A stretch of DNA of 64,000 nt, from the NCBI RefSeq assembly GCF_041438865.1, contig NZ_CP109450.1:5024501-5088500 (forward strand), written 5' to 3'. This DNA is from Streptomyces sp. NBC_01471. Lineage in GTDB: Bacteria > Actinomycetota > Actinomycetes > Streptomycetales > Streptomycetaceae. A model generated the notes under the pieces. It was not told where the DNA came from, searched no databases, and saw only the letters and a program-made list of their open reading frames with translations. Shown here in pieces: positions 50,151-57,559 of the stretch. Made by a program: the position numbers and the translations under genes. How positions within the stretch are numbered: position 1 is the first letter of the stretch; the number at the start of each line of letters is the position of its first letter.

Positions 50151-50834
50151 CTACCTCCTACGGCTGTTACGGCTCGGAGTCTTCTTGGCGGCAGCCTTCT
50201 TCGGCGGAGTCTTCTTGGCCGCTGTCTTCTTCGCTGCCGCCTTCTTGGCAGGCTTCTTCCCGGCAGGCGTGGACGCGGTCTTCTTGGCCGGTGTCTTCTT
50301 GGCGGGCGCCTTCTTGGCAGCAGGCTTCTTCGCCGCCGGCCGCTTCGCGGGACGACGACGTGGCGGCTCCTCCTCTTCCTCCTCGTCTTCGTCCTCTTCT
50401 TCCTCCGGCTCTTCGGGTTCTTCGTCCTCCTCCTCGTCGGAGGCCTCCCCGTCCTCAGGCTCGTCCTCGTCCTCTTCTGCCGCGTACTCCTCCTCTTCGT
50501 CCTCATCCTCTTCACCCGGCGGCTCCAGCAGGGCGCTGGTCCGCTGCTGGAGCGCGTCGGCGACGGATTCGAGGCGGCGGTTCGCCTGCGCCGACAGGGC
50601 GGTACGCCCGGCCGTCAGCACCTCACCCCGTACCTGCTCGATCAGGGGAGCGACCTGAGGGTTCTCCGCCAGCTTCCGGGCGCCCATGGTGATCATGTCC
50701 CGCGGATTGAGCGGCAGTTGCTGGCCGGCTACCAGGGAAGCGAGCCCGATGGCGAGCTTTCCCTTCTTCGTCCGGCCGAGGACATATCCAGCCGCCACGG
50801 CAGCGGCGAGTGACACCTTCGTGCTGTTCTCCAT
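50151..50834 (-). CDS. Protein with acidic block and histone-H1-like Lys/Ala/Pro tail (gas-vesicle locus)
   Basis: The product has 227 residues. The ATG follows AGGAGC. Residues 1-105 include an N-terminal hydrophobic stretch and LAAAVAAGYVLGRTKKGKLAIGLASL, often misannotated as DNA primase. About 106-160 is a run of Glu/Asp. About 160-227 is repeated KKAPAKKTPAKKTA-type sequence like eukaryotic histone H1 or HupS tails. This matches the accessory protein commonly called GvpY in actinomycete gas-vesicle clusters, by position and charge rather than by direct comparison. The segregated charges suggest self- or partner-binding rather than plain DNA binding. Confidence 0.72.
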   Translation of the reverse strand: MENSTKVSLAAAVAAGYVLGRTKKGKLAIGLASLVAGQQLPLNPRDMITMGARKLAENPQVAPLIEQVRGEVLTAGRTALSAQANRRLESVADALQQRTSALLEPPGEEDEDEEEEYAAEEDEDEPEDGEASDEEEDEEPEEPEEEEDEDEEEEEEPPRRRPAKRPAAKKPAAKKAPAKKTPAKKTASTPAGKKPAKKAAAKKTAAKKTPPKKAAAKKTPSRNSRRR

Positions 50835-51009
50835 GCTTGCTCCTCAATCAGAGCTGGATCACCGCTTGTCCGGGCCCCGGCCCCGGGGCGCGCACCATGG
50901 CGAGGACGCGGAGCGAGGTCTGAGAGGGGCGCGCTCACGCGACAGGTCCCTCTCGTCGCCGCGGCTGCGCACCCTCGTCGGGCTGCCCGGAGACGAGCGA
51001 GCTTCCGCC

Positions 51010-51477
51010 TTACCGGACCCGCCCGCTCGGTCCGCTGTCCTCGTCGTCGTCGCTGTCGTCGTCCGGCCCGGCCAGGTGGACGTCGGACACCTTGATGTTG
51101 ATCTCGACGACTTCCAGACCCGTCATCGTCTCCACCGCGTCCGTCACACGCGTACGGATCTCCTTCGCGGCGTCCGCGATGGGCTCGCCGTACTCCACGA
51201 TCACGTCCACGTCGATCGCGGCCTGTGTCTCTCCGACCTCGACCTTGATTCCCCTGCTGGGTGCGGGTGTCTTCGAGACCCTGTCGCGGACGGATCCGAT
51301 GGCCCGGGAGGCGCTGCCCCCCACCGCGTACACACCGTCGGTCTCGCGGACCGCGATGCCCGCGATGGTCGCGACGACCGTGTCGGCGATGGTGGTCGTG
51401 CCCCGGGTGCTGCCGCTGTCGCCGCTGCCGCCCAGAGTGGTCGAGTGGGTGCTGCCGGTGCTGTCGTTACTGGCCAT
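51010..51477 (-). CDS. Asp23/Gls24-family protein at the gas-vesicle locus
   Basis: The product has 155 residues. The ATG follows GGAGG. After a Ser/Thr/Gly-rich start, the Asp23 (DUF322) core reads TTTIADTVVATIAGIAVRETDGVYAVGG and QAAIDVDVIVEYGEPIADAAKEIRTRVTDAVETMTGLEVVEINIKVSDVHL. It ends in an acidic DDDSDDDEDSG tail. Asp23 proteins attach to the cell envelope in stress responses. The gene is divergent from gvpO and heads the minus-strand arm with the two tailed proteins. Confidence 0.82.
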   Translation of the reverse strand: MASNDSTGSTHSTTLGGSGDSGSTRGTTTIADTVVATIAGIAVRETDGVYAVGGSASRAIGSVRDRVSKTPAPSRGIKVEVGETQAAIDVDVIVEYGEPIADAAKEIRTRVTDAVETMTGLEVVEINIKVSDVHLAGPDDDSDDDEDSGPSGRVR

Positions 51478-51673
51478 GGGAGATCCTCCAGTGAGAAGAA
51501 GGCCGGCGTCTGTGAGGGCGACGGGATGCGTCCAGTCGGCGCTGACCCACATCGAGGTACGCACCTCTCCTTCCAATGTCCTCCGGCCTTCGCCAGGCCG
51601 CCATTCGTGTAGATCCTGATTGGCCGCGCCGCAGCCTGGTAAAGGGCGCGGCACCGCCGCAATCCTTTCGGCC

Positions 51674-51691
51674 CACCCCGCATGCGGGGTG
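51674..51691. promoter_or_regulatory. Perfect 18-bp palindrome in the gas-vesicle divergent promoter
   Basis: CACCCCGCATGCGGGGTG is a perfect palindrome ending 26 bp before the gvpO ATG, in the 240 bp gap between the Asp23 gene and gvpO. It is the most conspicuous element there and could be an operator or a transcript-leader hairpin. I saw no clear SigB- or HrdB-type promoter. Confidence 0.55.
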
Positions 51692-51717
51692 TCCGGGCGG
51701 TCCACAGAATGACGGAC

Positions 51718-52041
51718 ATGGCAGAACAGCGCGCCCGGAAATCCGGGACCTCCCGATCCGAATCCACCACCGCGGACAGAAAGCGGGTGAAGGGTGCGGA
51801 GGAGGCGGCCGAGCGCGCATGCCTGAGCCTGAAGAGGCTGATCAGTCACAGAACTGAAGGCGTCTCCGCTGTTTCGCGGACCGACGGCGGCTGGCACGTC
51901 GACGTGGATGTACTCGAACTCCCCCGCATTCCCGATACGACCAGCCTGCTGGCCACGTACGAAGTGGACCTCGATGAGCAGGGGGCACTGCTGGAATACC
52001 GCAGAGTCCGGCGTTACCGCCGCGGTCAGGCAGACGACTGA
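51718..52041 (+). CDS. gvpO: Gas vesicle protein GvpO
   Basis: The product has 107 residues. Conserved GvpO pattern: AERACLSLKRLISHRTEGVSAVSRTDGGWHVDVDVLELPRIPDTTSLLATYEVDLDEQGALLEYRRVRRYRRGQ. It opens the plus-strand gvp operon, as in other actinomycetes, and is thought to be regulatory or assembly-related. I start it at the ATG at 51718. The ATG at 51682 lies inside the palindrome and is unlikely. Confidence 0.9.
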   Translation: MAEQRARKSGTSRSESTTADRKRVKGAEEAAERACLSLKRLISHRTEGVSAVSRTDGGWHVDVDVLELPRIPDTTSLLATYEVDLDEQGALLEYRRVRRYRRGQADD

Positions 52042-52091
52042 TCCCCGACGCTCCGGCGACCCCCAACGTTCCGACGCCTGATCCCCGACGC
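52038..52091. repeat. 14-bp direct repeat between gvpO and gvpA
   Basis: CTGATCCCCGACGC occurs at 52038-52051 (overlapping the gvpO stop) and 52078-52091, exactly 40 bp apart. It occupies most of the 85 bp gap before gvpA. Confidence 0.6.
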
Positions 52092-52126
52092 CCGAGACCG
52101 GGCCAATCCGGAAAGACGGTCCTCCC

Positions 52127-52594
52127 TTGAGCACATACAGCGAGGAGGTTGTCCGCGTTCCCCGCGCCGGCAGCCTCTACGACGTCCTGGAACTCATTCT
52201 CGACCGCGGCATGGTCATCGACATCTTCATACGGGTGTCCCTGGTCGGCATCGAAATCCTCAAGATCGATGCACGCATCGTCGTAGCCAGCGTCGACACC
52301 TATCTGCGGTTCGCCGAAGCGTGCAACCGGCTCGATCTGGAAAACGATTCGACGAGCAGGACAGTGCCGGAGCTCTTCGGCGGCGGTATGGCCAAGAGCG
52401 CCGGCAAAGCAGGCGCCAAGAAGGCCGCGCATTCCGTGGGCGACAAGGTGAAGAAGGCCGTCGGAGTCGGTGGCGACGACGACGATGACGATGACGACGA
52501 GGCGCAGGAAGAGACACGACCGCGCCGGCACAAGCCGGCCCGTTCGCGGAGCACCGGTGGCGAACGCACGCGCCGCCGCAAGGAGGAGAGCTGA
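52127..52594 (+). CDS. gvpA: Gas vesicle shell protein GvpA with long charged tail
   Basis: The product has 155 residues. The vesicle-wall core is SLYDVLELILDRGMVIDIFIRVSLVGIEILKIDARIVVASVDTYLRFAEACNRLDL (about 16-70), the standard amphipathic GvpA fold. Classical GvpA stops near 70-75 residues. Here about 85 more follow: Gly/Ala/Lys (KSAGKAGAKKAAHSVGDKVKK), then eight Asp in a row, then a basic Arg/Lys tail. Start is TTG with only GAAAGACGG upstream, weak for a structural protein. Part of the gvp operon between gvpO and gvpF. Confidence 0.9.
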   Translation: MSTYSEEVVRVPRAGSLYDVLELILDRGMVIDIFIRVSLVGIEILKIDARIVVASVDTYLRFAEACNRLDLENDSTSRTVPELFGGGMAKSAGKAGAKKAAHSVGDKVKKAVGVGGDDDDDDDDEAQEETRPRRHKPARSRSTGGERTRRRKEES

Positions 52595-52597
52595 CCG

Positions 52598-53338
52598 ATG
52601 GCTGCGACAGGCATGTACGTGTACGGCATCGTGGGCGGCTCGCACCCGCTTCCCCCCGGTGCCCGGGGCGTCGGCGAGCCACCCGCCGCGGTCCGCCTCC
52701 TGCCGGCCGGTGACCTGGCCGTCGTGGTCAGCGAGGCGCCCCCGGGGCTCAGGGCGCGACGCCGCGACCTCATGGCACATCAGGGTCTGCTGATGGAACT
52801 GGCCGAGGCGGGGCCCGTGCTGCCGATGCGTTTCGGGATGGTCGCGCCGGACGAGTCCACGGTGCTGTCCGACGTCGCGGCGCGACACAGCCGGCACGCC
52901 GCGACCCTGGAACGGCTCGACGCACGCGTCGAGATGAACGTGAAGGTCATGCCGGTGCAGGACAACCTGGCCGCGCTGATCCGTGAGGACCCCGTGGTCC
53001 GGAGGATCCGCGAGGAGACCCGCCGCCGGCCCGGTTACGAGGCCAACATCCGGCTGGGCGAGGCCGTATCGGCCGGACTCCGGCGCAGGGCCGCGGCAGC
53101 CGCCGCACTGCTGCCGGACCAGTGTGCGGAGATCGCCGACGAGATGCGCCCGGGGCCGGAAGTCGAAGGCTGCGTCCTGAACGCCTCCTTCCTCGTCCCG
53201 CGGCGCCACGAAGCGGACTTCCGCGCCGTCGTGGAGCGCTGTGCCGCGGCCCACCCGGACCGTCTGGAACTCCGGCTCACCGGCCCGCTGCCCTGCTACA
53301 GCTTCGTAGGACCGGAACACGCCCCGGCCAGGGTCTGA
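52598..53338 (+). CDS. gvpF: Gas vesicle protein GvpF
   Basis: The product has 246 residues. The GvpF/GvpL pattern is clear: MYVYGIVGG near the start, LMAHQGLLMELAEAGPVLPMRFGMVAPDE, and the end ELRLTGPLPCYSFVGPE. It is an accessory protein that binds GvpA during assembly. It starts 4 nt after gvpA behind AGGAGGAGAG. Confidence 0.92.
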   Translation: MAATGMYVYGIVGGSHPLPPGARGVGEPPAAVRLLPAGDLAVVVSEAPPGLRARRRDLMAHQGLLMELAEAGPVLPMRFGMVAPDESTVLSDVAARHSRHAATLERLDARVEMNVKVMPVQDNLAALIREDPVVRRIREETRRRPGYEANIRLGEAVSAGLRRRAAAAAALLPDQCAEIADEMRPGPEVEGCVLNASFLVPRRHEADFRAVVERCAAAHPDRLELRLTGPLPCYSFVGPEHAPARV

Positions 53339-53339
53339 C

Positions 53340-53666
53340 ATGGGGCTGATCTCCGGCGTACTGCTCCTCCCGCTGGCACCGGTACGCGGCGTGATCTGGG
53401 TCTCCGACCGGCTCGTCGACGCGGCGGAGCAGGAACTGCACGACCCCGGTGTGATCCGCGCCCGGCTCGCCGAACTGAACCGCTCCCTGGACGACGGCGA
53501 AATCGACCTGCCGCAGTTCGAACGGGAGGAGGAGCGGCTGCTGGACCTCCTCGACAGGAAACCGCCGCCGCCTCCCCACCGCGTCCACGCCACTCCAGGG
53601 GGCCCGCAACCCACCGACACCGACCAGCCGGCGCGGATCGCACCGAGAACCGGGGGCACCCAGTGA
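53340..53666 (+). CDS. gvpG: Gas vesicle protein GvpG
   Basis: The product has 108 residues. It begins MGLISGVLLLPLAPVRGVIWVSDRLVDAAEQEL and continues with a helical LAELNRSLDDGEIDLPQFEREEERLLDLL, the GvpG signature. A proline-rich tail follows. It starts 2 nt after gvpF. It is a small accessory of vesicle assembly. Confidence 0.9.
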   Translation: MGLISGVLLLPLAPVRGVIWVSDRLVDAAEQELHDPGVIRARLAELNRSLDDGEIDLPQFEREEERLLDLLDRKPPPPPHRVHATPGGPQPTDTDQPARIAPRTGGTQ

Positions 53667-54016
53667 CGGAAGTGGACAGCTGGGGCTCGCCTGCCCCCTC
53701 GCACGCACCCAGCACGGCCAACCTGGCCGAAATCCTGGAACGTGTCCTGGACAAGGGCATCGTCATCGCCGGCGACATCAAGATCGATCTGCTCGACATC
53801 GAGCTGCTGACCATCCGGCTGCGGCTCTTCATCTCGTCCGTCGAGACGGCGAAGAAGGCCGGTATCGACTGGTGGGAGACCGACCCGGCCCTCTCCTCCC
53901 GCGCCGCGCACAACGCCCTGTCCGAGGAGAACCAGCAGCTGCGCGAACGCCTCCGGGACCTGGAGGGCGACGACGCCGGGGAGTCCGGGAGGCCGCGGGA
54001 GGTGCGCCGCCGATGA
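53663..54016 (+). CDS. gvpJ: Gas vesicle GvpA-family protein GvpJ
   Basis: The product has 117 residues. The GvpA-like core is NLAEILERVLDKGIVIAGDIKIDLLDIELLTIRLRLFISSVETAKKAGIDWW. A charged helical extension (LSEENQQLRERLRDLEGD) follows. GvpJ is a minor wall or nucleation protein. The GTG overlaps the gvpG stop by 4 nt (GTGA). Confidence 0.9.
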   Translation: MTEVDSWGSPAPSHAPSTANLAEILERVLDKGIVIAGDIKIDLLDIELLTIRLRLFISSVETAKKAGIDWWETDPALSSRAAHNALSEENQQLRERLRDLEGDDAGESGRPREVRRR

Positions 54017-54876
54017 CCATGCCCCCGCACTGCCCGCCCGGGCCGCCCGGCACCGCGGGCGCCCCCGCCACCTACGTCTTCGCCGTCTGCGGGCCGGACC
54101 GTCCCGCGCATCCGGGGTCCGCCGCCGGACACCCGGGGGGCGGGCCCCTGCGCTTCCTGGCCGTCGGCGCACTGCGGGCCGTGGTCCAGGACGTACCGGC
54201 GGACGCCTTCTCCGAGAGCGCCCTGCGGGAACGGCTCACCGACCCCGCCGAGCTCGAACGCTGTGCGCGGGCCCACCACGACGTCGTCACCGCCGCCGCG
54301 GCCGGCGGCCCGGTGGTCCCGCTCCCGCTGGCCACGCTCTATCTCGGCGACGAGCGCGCCGCCGCCGCCCTCGCGGAGAACCAGGAACGGTTCCGTACGG
54401 TGCTCGACCGCACCGCGGGGCGGGCCGAGTGGGCCGTCAAGGTCTACCTGGCGCAGCCCGCGGCCGTGACCGCGCCCCCGGCCGCACCCGCCGGAACACC
54501 CCCGCCGGGAACGGACCCCGGACCCGGGCGCGAAACGGGCCGCGCCTACCTGAACCGCCTGCGGGGCCTGCGGCAGCAGCGGGAAGCACGCCAGGACAGC
54601 GCGCTGGCCGCGGCCGAGCAGGTCGACAGCGCCGTACGCCAGCTGGCGGCCGGCTCGGTCCGGCGCCGCCCGCACGGCCCCGAGGCCACGGGCCAGGGCC
54701 GCACGCAGGTCATGAACGCGGCCTATCTGATCGCCGAGGAGAGCAGCGGTCACCTGGCGAGCACGATCGGGCAGCTCCGCTCCACCCCGGGTTTCGACGG
54801 CATCGAGATCGAGGTCTCGGGGCCGTGGGCCCCCTATTCGTTCACGGACGGAGGCGTTCATGCAGGGCAGCAGTAA
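54013..54876 (+). CDS. gvpL: Gas vesicle protein GvpL (GvpF/L family)
   Basis: The product has 287 residues from the ATG at 54013, which overlaps the gvpJ stop (ATGA). The core YVFAVCGPDRP ... ALRAVVQDVPADAFSESALRERLTDPAELERCARAHHDVVTAAAAGGPVVPLPLATLY and the end SGPWAPYSFTDGG identify the family. A Pro/Gly-rich linker (about 150-180) splits the two halves. It is an accessory assembly protein. Confidence 0.9.
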   Translation: MTMPPHCPPGPPGTAGAPATYVFAVCGPDRPAHPGSAAGHPGGGPLRFLAVGALRAVVQDVPADAFSESALRERLTDPAELERCARAHHDVVTAAAAGGPVVPLPLATLYLGDERAAAALAENQERFRTVLDRTAGRAEWAVKVYLAQPAAVTAPPAAPAGTPPPGTDPGPGRETGRAYLNRLRGLRQQREARQDSALAAAEQVDSAVRQLAAGSVRRRPHGPEATGQGRTQVMNAAYLIAEESSGHLASTIGQLRSTPGFDGIEIEVSGPWAPYSFTDGGVHAGQQ

Positions 54877-55090
54877 ACCCGTCCCGTGGCAGGGCCCGGA
54901 GGCCACGGCCCCCATCGGGGTCCCGCTCGTCGATCTCCTCGACAGGGTGCTCGGCACCGGCGTCGTCATCAGCGGAGACCTGGTGATCGCCATCGCCGAC
55001 GTCCCGCTGGTCCGGCTCTCGCTGCACGCCCTCCTGGCATCCGTCAGCGAACGGGTCCCCGCGCCGTGGGCCGACAGCGGGCCGCTGTGA
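54860..55090 (+). CDS. gvpS: Gas vesicle GvpA-family protein GvpS
   Basis: The product has 76 residues. The core is PLVDLLDRVLGTGVVISGDLVIAIADVPLVRLSLHALLASV, a compact GvpA fold. It starts 17 bp inside gvpL behind GGAGG. It is the third GvpA-family member of the operon. Confidence 0.88.
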   Translation: MQGSSKPVPWQGPEATAPIGVPLVDLLDRVLGTGVVISGDLVIAIADVPLVRLSLHALLASVSERVPAPWADSGPL

Positions 55091-55371
55091 GCGGCGCCCG
55101 GGTCGACATCGACCCCGAGAGCGCGGGCCGCGATCTGGCGTCGCTCGTCCTGACCGTCGTCGAACTGCTCAGACAGCTGATCGAGCGCCAGGCGATCCGC
55201 CGGTTCGACAGCGGCGCCCTGACCGAGGAGCAGGAAGAACGTGTGGGGACCACACTGATGCTCCTCGACGAGCGGATGACGGAACTCTGCGAACACCACG
55301 GGCTGCGCCGCGAAGACCTCAATCTGGACCTCGGCCCGCTCGGCACCCTGCTCTCCCACGAGTCGCGCTGA
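55087..55371 (+). CDS. gvpK: Gas vesicle protein GvpK
   Basis: The product has 94 residues. The core VDIDPESAGRDLASLVLTVVELLRQLIERQAIRRFDSGALTEEQEERVGTTLMLLDERMTELCEHHGL is typical of GvpK. The GTG overlaps the gvpS stop by 4 nt. It is the last gene of the gvp operon, with no hairpin terminator before the next gene 64 bp later. Confidence 0.92.
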   Translation: MSGARVDIDPESAGRDLASLVLTVVELLRQLIERQAIRRFDSGALTEEQEERVGTTLMLLDERMTELCEHHGLRREDLNLDLGPLGTLLSHESR

Positions 55372-55435
55372 CCGGCCGCCCGCCGCGTCCCGCCGCACCC
55401 TTCACAGCGGAGCGCGCCGGTGCCAGGCTGGGATC

Positions 55436-56803
55436 ATGAATGATCTGCTCGAACGCCTGCGCACCGGACTCCCGGCCGAAGCCCTGATCAGCGACCCGGA
55501 CGTGATGGCCTCGTACGCCAAGGACACGGCCGGCTTCTGCGACGCCGGAGCCCCCGCCGCCGTCGTCCTGCCGCGCACCACGGAGCAGGTCCAGCACGTC
55601 ATGCGCACGGCGACGGCCCTCCGTACGCCCGTCGTCCCACAGGGCGCCCGCACCGGTCTCTCCGGCGCAGCCAACGCCATCGACGGCTGCATCGTGCTGT
55701 CCCTCATCAAGATGGACCGGATCCTGGAGATCAGCCCGGTCGACCGGATCGCCGTCGTCGAACCGGGCGTCGTCAACGCCGTGATCTCCCGCGCCGCCGC
55801 CGAGCAGGGGCTGTACTACCCGCCGGACCCCTCCAGCTGGGAGACCTGCACCATCGGCGGGAACATCGGCACGGCGTCGGGCGGCCTGTGCTGCGTGAAG
55901 TACGGGGTGACCGCCGAGTACGTACTCGGTCTCGAAGTCGTGCTCGCCGACGGGCGGCTCCTGACCACCGGCCGCCGCACCGCCAAGGGCGTCGCCGGGT
56001 ACGACCTGACCCGTCTCTTCGTCGGATCCGAGGGCACCCTCGGGGTGGTCGTGAAGGCCGTCCTCGCGCTGAAGCCCGCCCCGCCGCGCCAGCTCGCCCT
56101 GGCCGCCGAGTTCTCGTCGGCCGCTGCCGCCTGCGACGCGATCTGCCGGATCATGGAGCGCGGTCACACCCCCTCACTCCTCGAACTCATGGACCGTACA
56201 ACCATCCGCGCGGTCAACGCGATGGCACAGATGGGCCTCCCGGAGACCACCGAGGCCCTGCTGCTCGCCGCCTTCGACACCGCGGACCCGGCGGCCGACC
56301 TGACCGCGGTCGGCGAGCTGTGCGCGGCGGCGGGAGCCACCGAGATCGTCCCCGCCGAGGACGAGGCCGAGTCCGAACTGCTCCTCCAGGCGCGCAGGTT
56401 GTCCCTCACCGCGCTGGAGAACGTCAAGTCCGCGACGATGATCGACGACGTGTGCGTACCGCGTTCGAAGCTCGGCGCGATGCTCGAAGGCACCGCGGTC
56501 ATCGCCGAGAAGTACGGCCTCACCATCGGTGTCTGCGCCCACGCCGGTGACGGGAACACCCACCCCGTCGTCTGCTTCGACCACGACGACCCCGAGGAGT
56601 CGCAGCGGGCGCGTGAGTCCTTCGACGAGATCATGGGGCTCGGACTGGAACTGGGCGGCACGATCACCGGCGAACACGGCGTGGGCGTACTCAAGAAGGA
56701 GTGGCTGGCGCGCGAACTGGGGCCGCTGGGCGTCGAGATGCAGCGCGGCGTCAAGCAGGCCTTCGACCCACTGGGCCTGCTCAACCCCGGCAAACTCTTC
56801 TGA
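55436..56803 (+). CDS. FAD-linked oxidase (glycolate/D-lactate dehydrogenase GlcD type)
   Basis: The product has 455 residues. The PCMH-type FAD domain covers about 30-210 (VVPQGARTGLSGAANAIDGCIVLSLIKMDRI, PDPSSWETCTIGGNIGTASGGLCCVKYGVT). The C-terminal cap has ICAHAGDGNTHP-type VCAHAGDGNTHPVVCFDHDD and TGEHGVGVLKKEWL, the metal/substrate motifs of GlcD/DLD enzymes. It oxidises a 2-hydroxy acid. Neighbour of ssgG on the convergent strand. Confidence 0.92.
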   Translation: MNDLLERLRTGLPAEALISDPDVMASYAKDTAGFCDAGAPAAVVLPRTTEQVQHVMRTATALRTPVVPQGARTGLSGAANAIDGCIVLSLIKMDRILEISPVDRIAVVEPGVVNAVISRAAAEQGLYYPPDPSSWETCTIGGNIGTASGGLCCVKYGVTAEYVLGLEVVLADGRLLTTGRRTAKGVAGYDLTRLFVGSEGTLGVVVKAVLALKPAPPRQLALAAEFSSAAAACDAICRIMERGHTPSLLELMDRTTIRAVNAMAQMGLPETTEALLLAAFDTADPAADLTAVGELCAAAGATEIVPAEDEAESELLLQARRLSLTALENVKSATMIDDVCVPRSKLGAMLEGTAVIAEKYGLTIGVCAHAGDGNTHPVVCFDHDDPEESQRARESFDEIMGLGLELGGTITGEHGVGVLKKEWLARELGPLGVEMQRGVKQAFDPLGLLNPGKLF

Positions 56804-56872
56804 CCTCCGGCCCATTCCGGCCCCCGGCTCCGACCCTCTGACCGCCTCCTCCCCCTCCGGCGCACCCGGTGG

Positions 56873-57349
56873 TCACCGGGCGTCGTCGTCGGACTCGTCC
56901 GAGGGCCAGGGGTCGCGCATCCACAGATCGTCCGCCGGCAGCGGGGTGAGCAGCTCCGCCAGGCCGTCGTCGATGCCCAGGTGCGCGCTCTCCGAGCCGG
57001 GTGGCACGGCCCGCAGGGTCCGCTCCAGCCAGGCGGAGACCTGCGCGGTCGGCGCCTCCAGAAGGGCGCTCCCGTCGGGTGAGGAGAGCGCGATACAGAC
57101 GACGCTCTTCGAGTTCACCCTCGTGGGCCAGATCCGTACGTCCCCGTGACCGCACGGCCTGAACACCCCCTCGACCATCAGTTCACGGGCGAAGGACCAG
57201 TTCACGGGGGTGTCCGAGGCGATGTGGAAACTGACGTGCACGGCATAGGGATCGCCCGTGCTGTAGGAAAGCCGGGCAGGGACAGGGATGCTGCGCTCGG
57301 GCGACAGCACCAGCTTGAGCTCCAGTTCACGTTCCACCACGGTGTTCAT
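56873..57349 (-). CDS. ssgG: SsgA-like sporulation/cell-division protein, probably SsgG
   Basis: The product has 158 residues from the ATG at 57349. The SsgA-like fold is clear: LVLSPERSIPVPARLSYSTGDPYAVHVSFHIASDTPVNWSFARELMVEGVFRPCGHGDVRIWP. Members control septum placement and peptidoglycan events during sporulation and occur only in morphologically complex actinomycetes. The identification as SsgG rests on my memory that ssgG is SCO2924, adjacent to an FAD oxidase and near SCO2920. A GAGGAGAGGAAG ribosome site precedes the start. Confidence 0.82.
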   Translation of the reverse strand: MNTVVERELELKLVLSPERSIPVPARLSYSTGDPYAVHVSFHIASDTPVNWSFARELMVEGVFRPCGHGDVRIWPTRVNSKSVVCIALSSPDGSALLEAPTAQVSAWLERTLRAVPPGSESAHLGIDDGLAELLTPLPADDLWMRDPWPSDESDDDAR

Positions 57350-57559
57350 GGCGTGCGCTTCCTCTCCTCGTACGTACGCCCAACGGCGGGCCGTACAGGG
57401 TGAGAGCACCCTGCCCGGCATTCATTACGCGGGTTTCGAGGATGATTTGCCGATGACCGGAAAGTGGTCGATGCGACAGGACCGGTCCGTGGGACCACGG
57501 CGGTCTGATAGATGTGGAGCCTTGAATTGCGGCTCTCAAGGAGATACGGGACCACGGTG

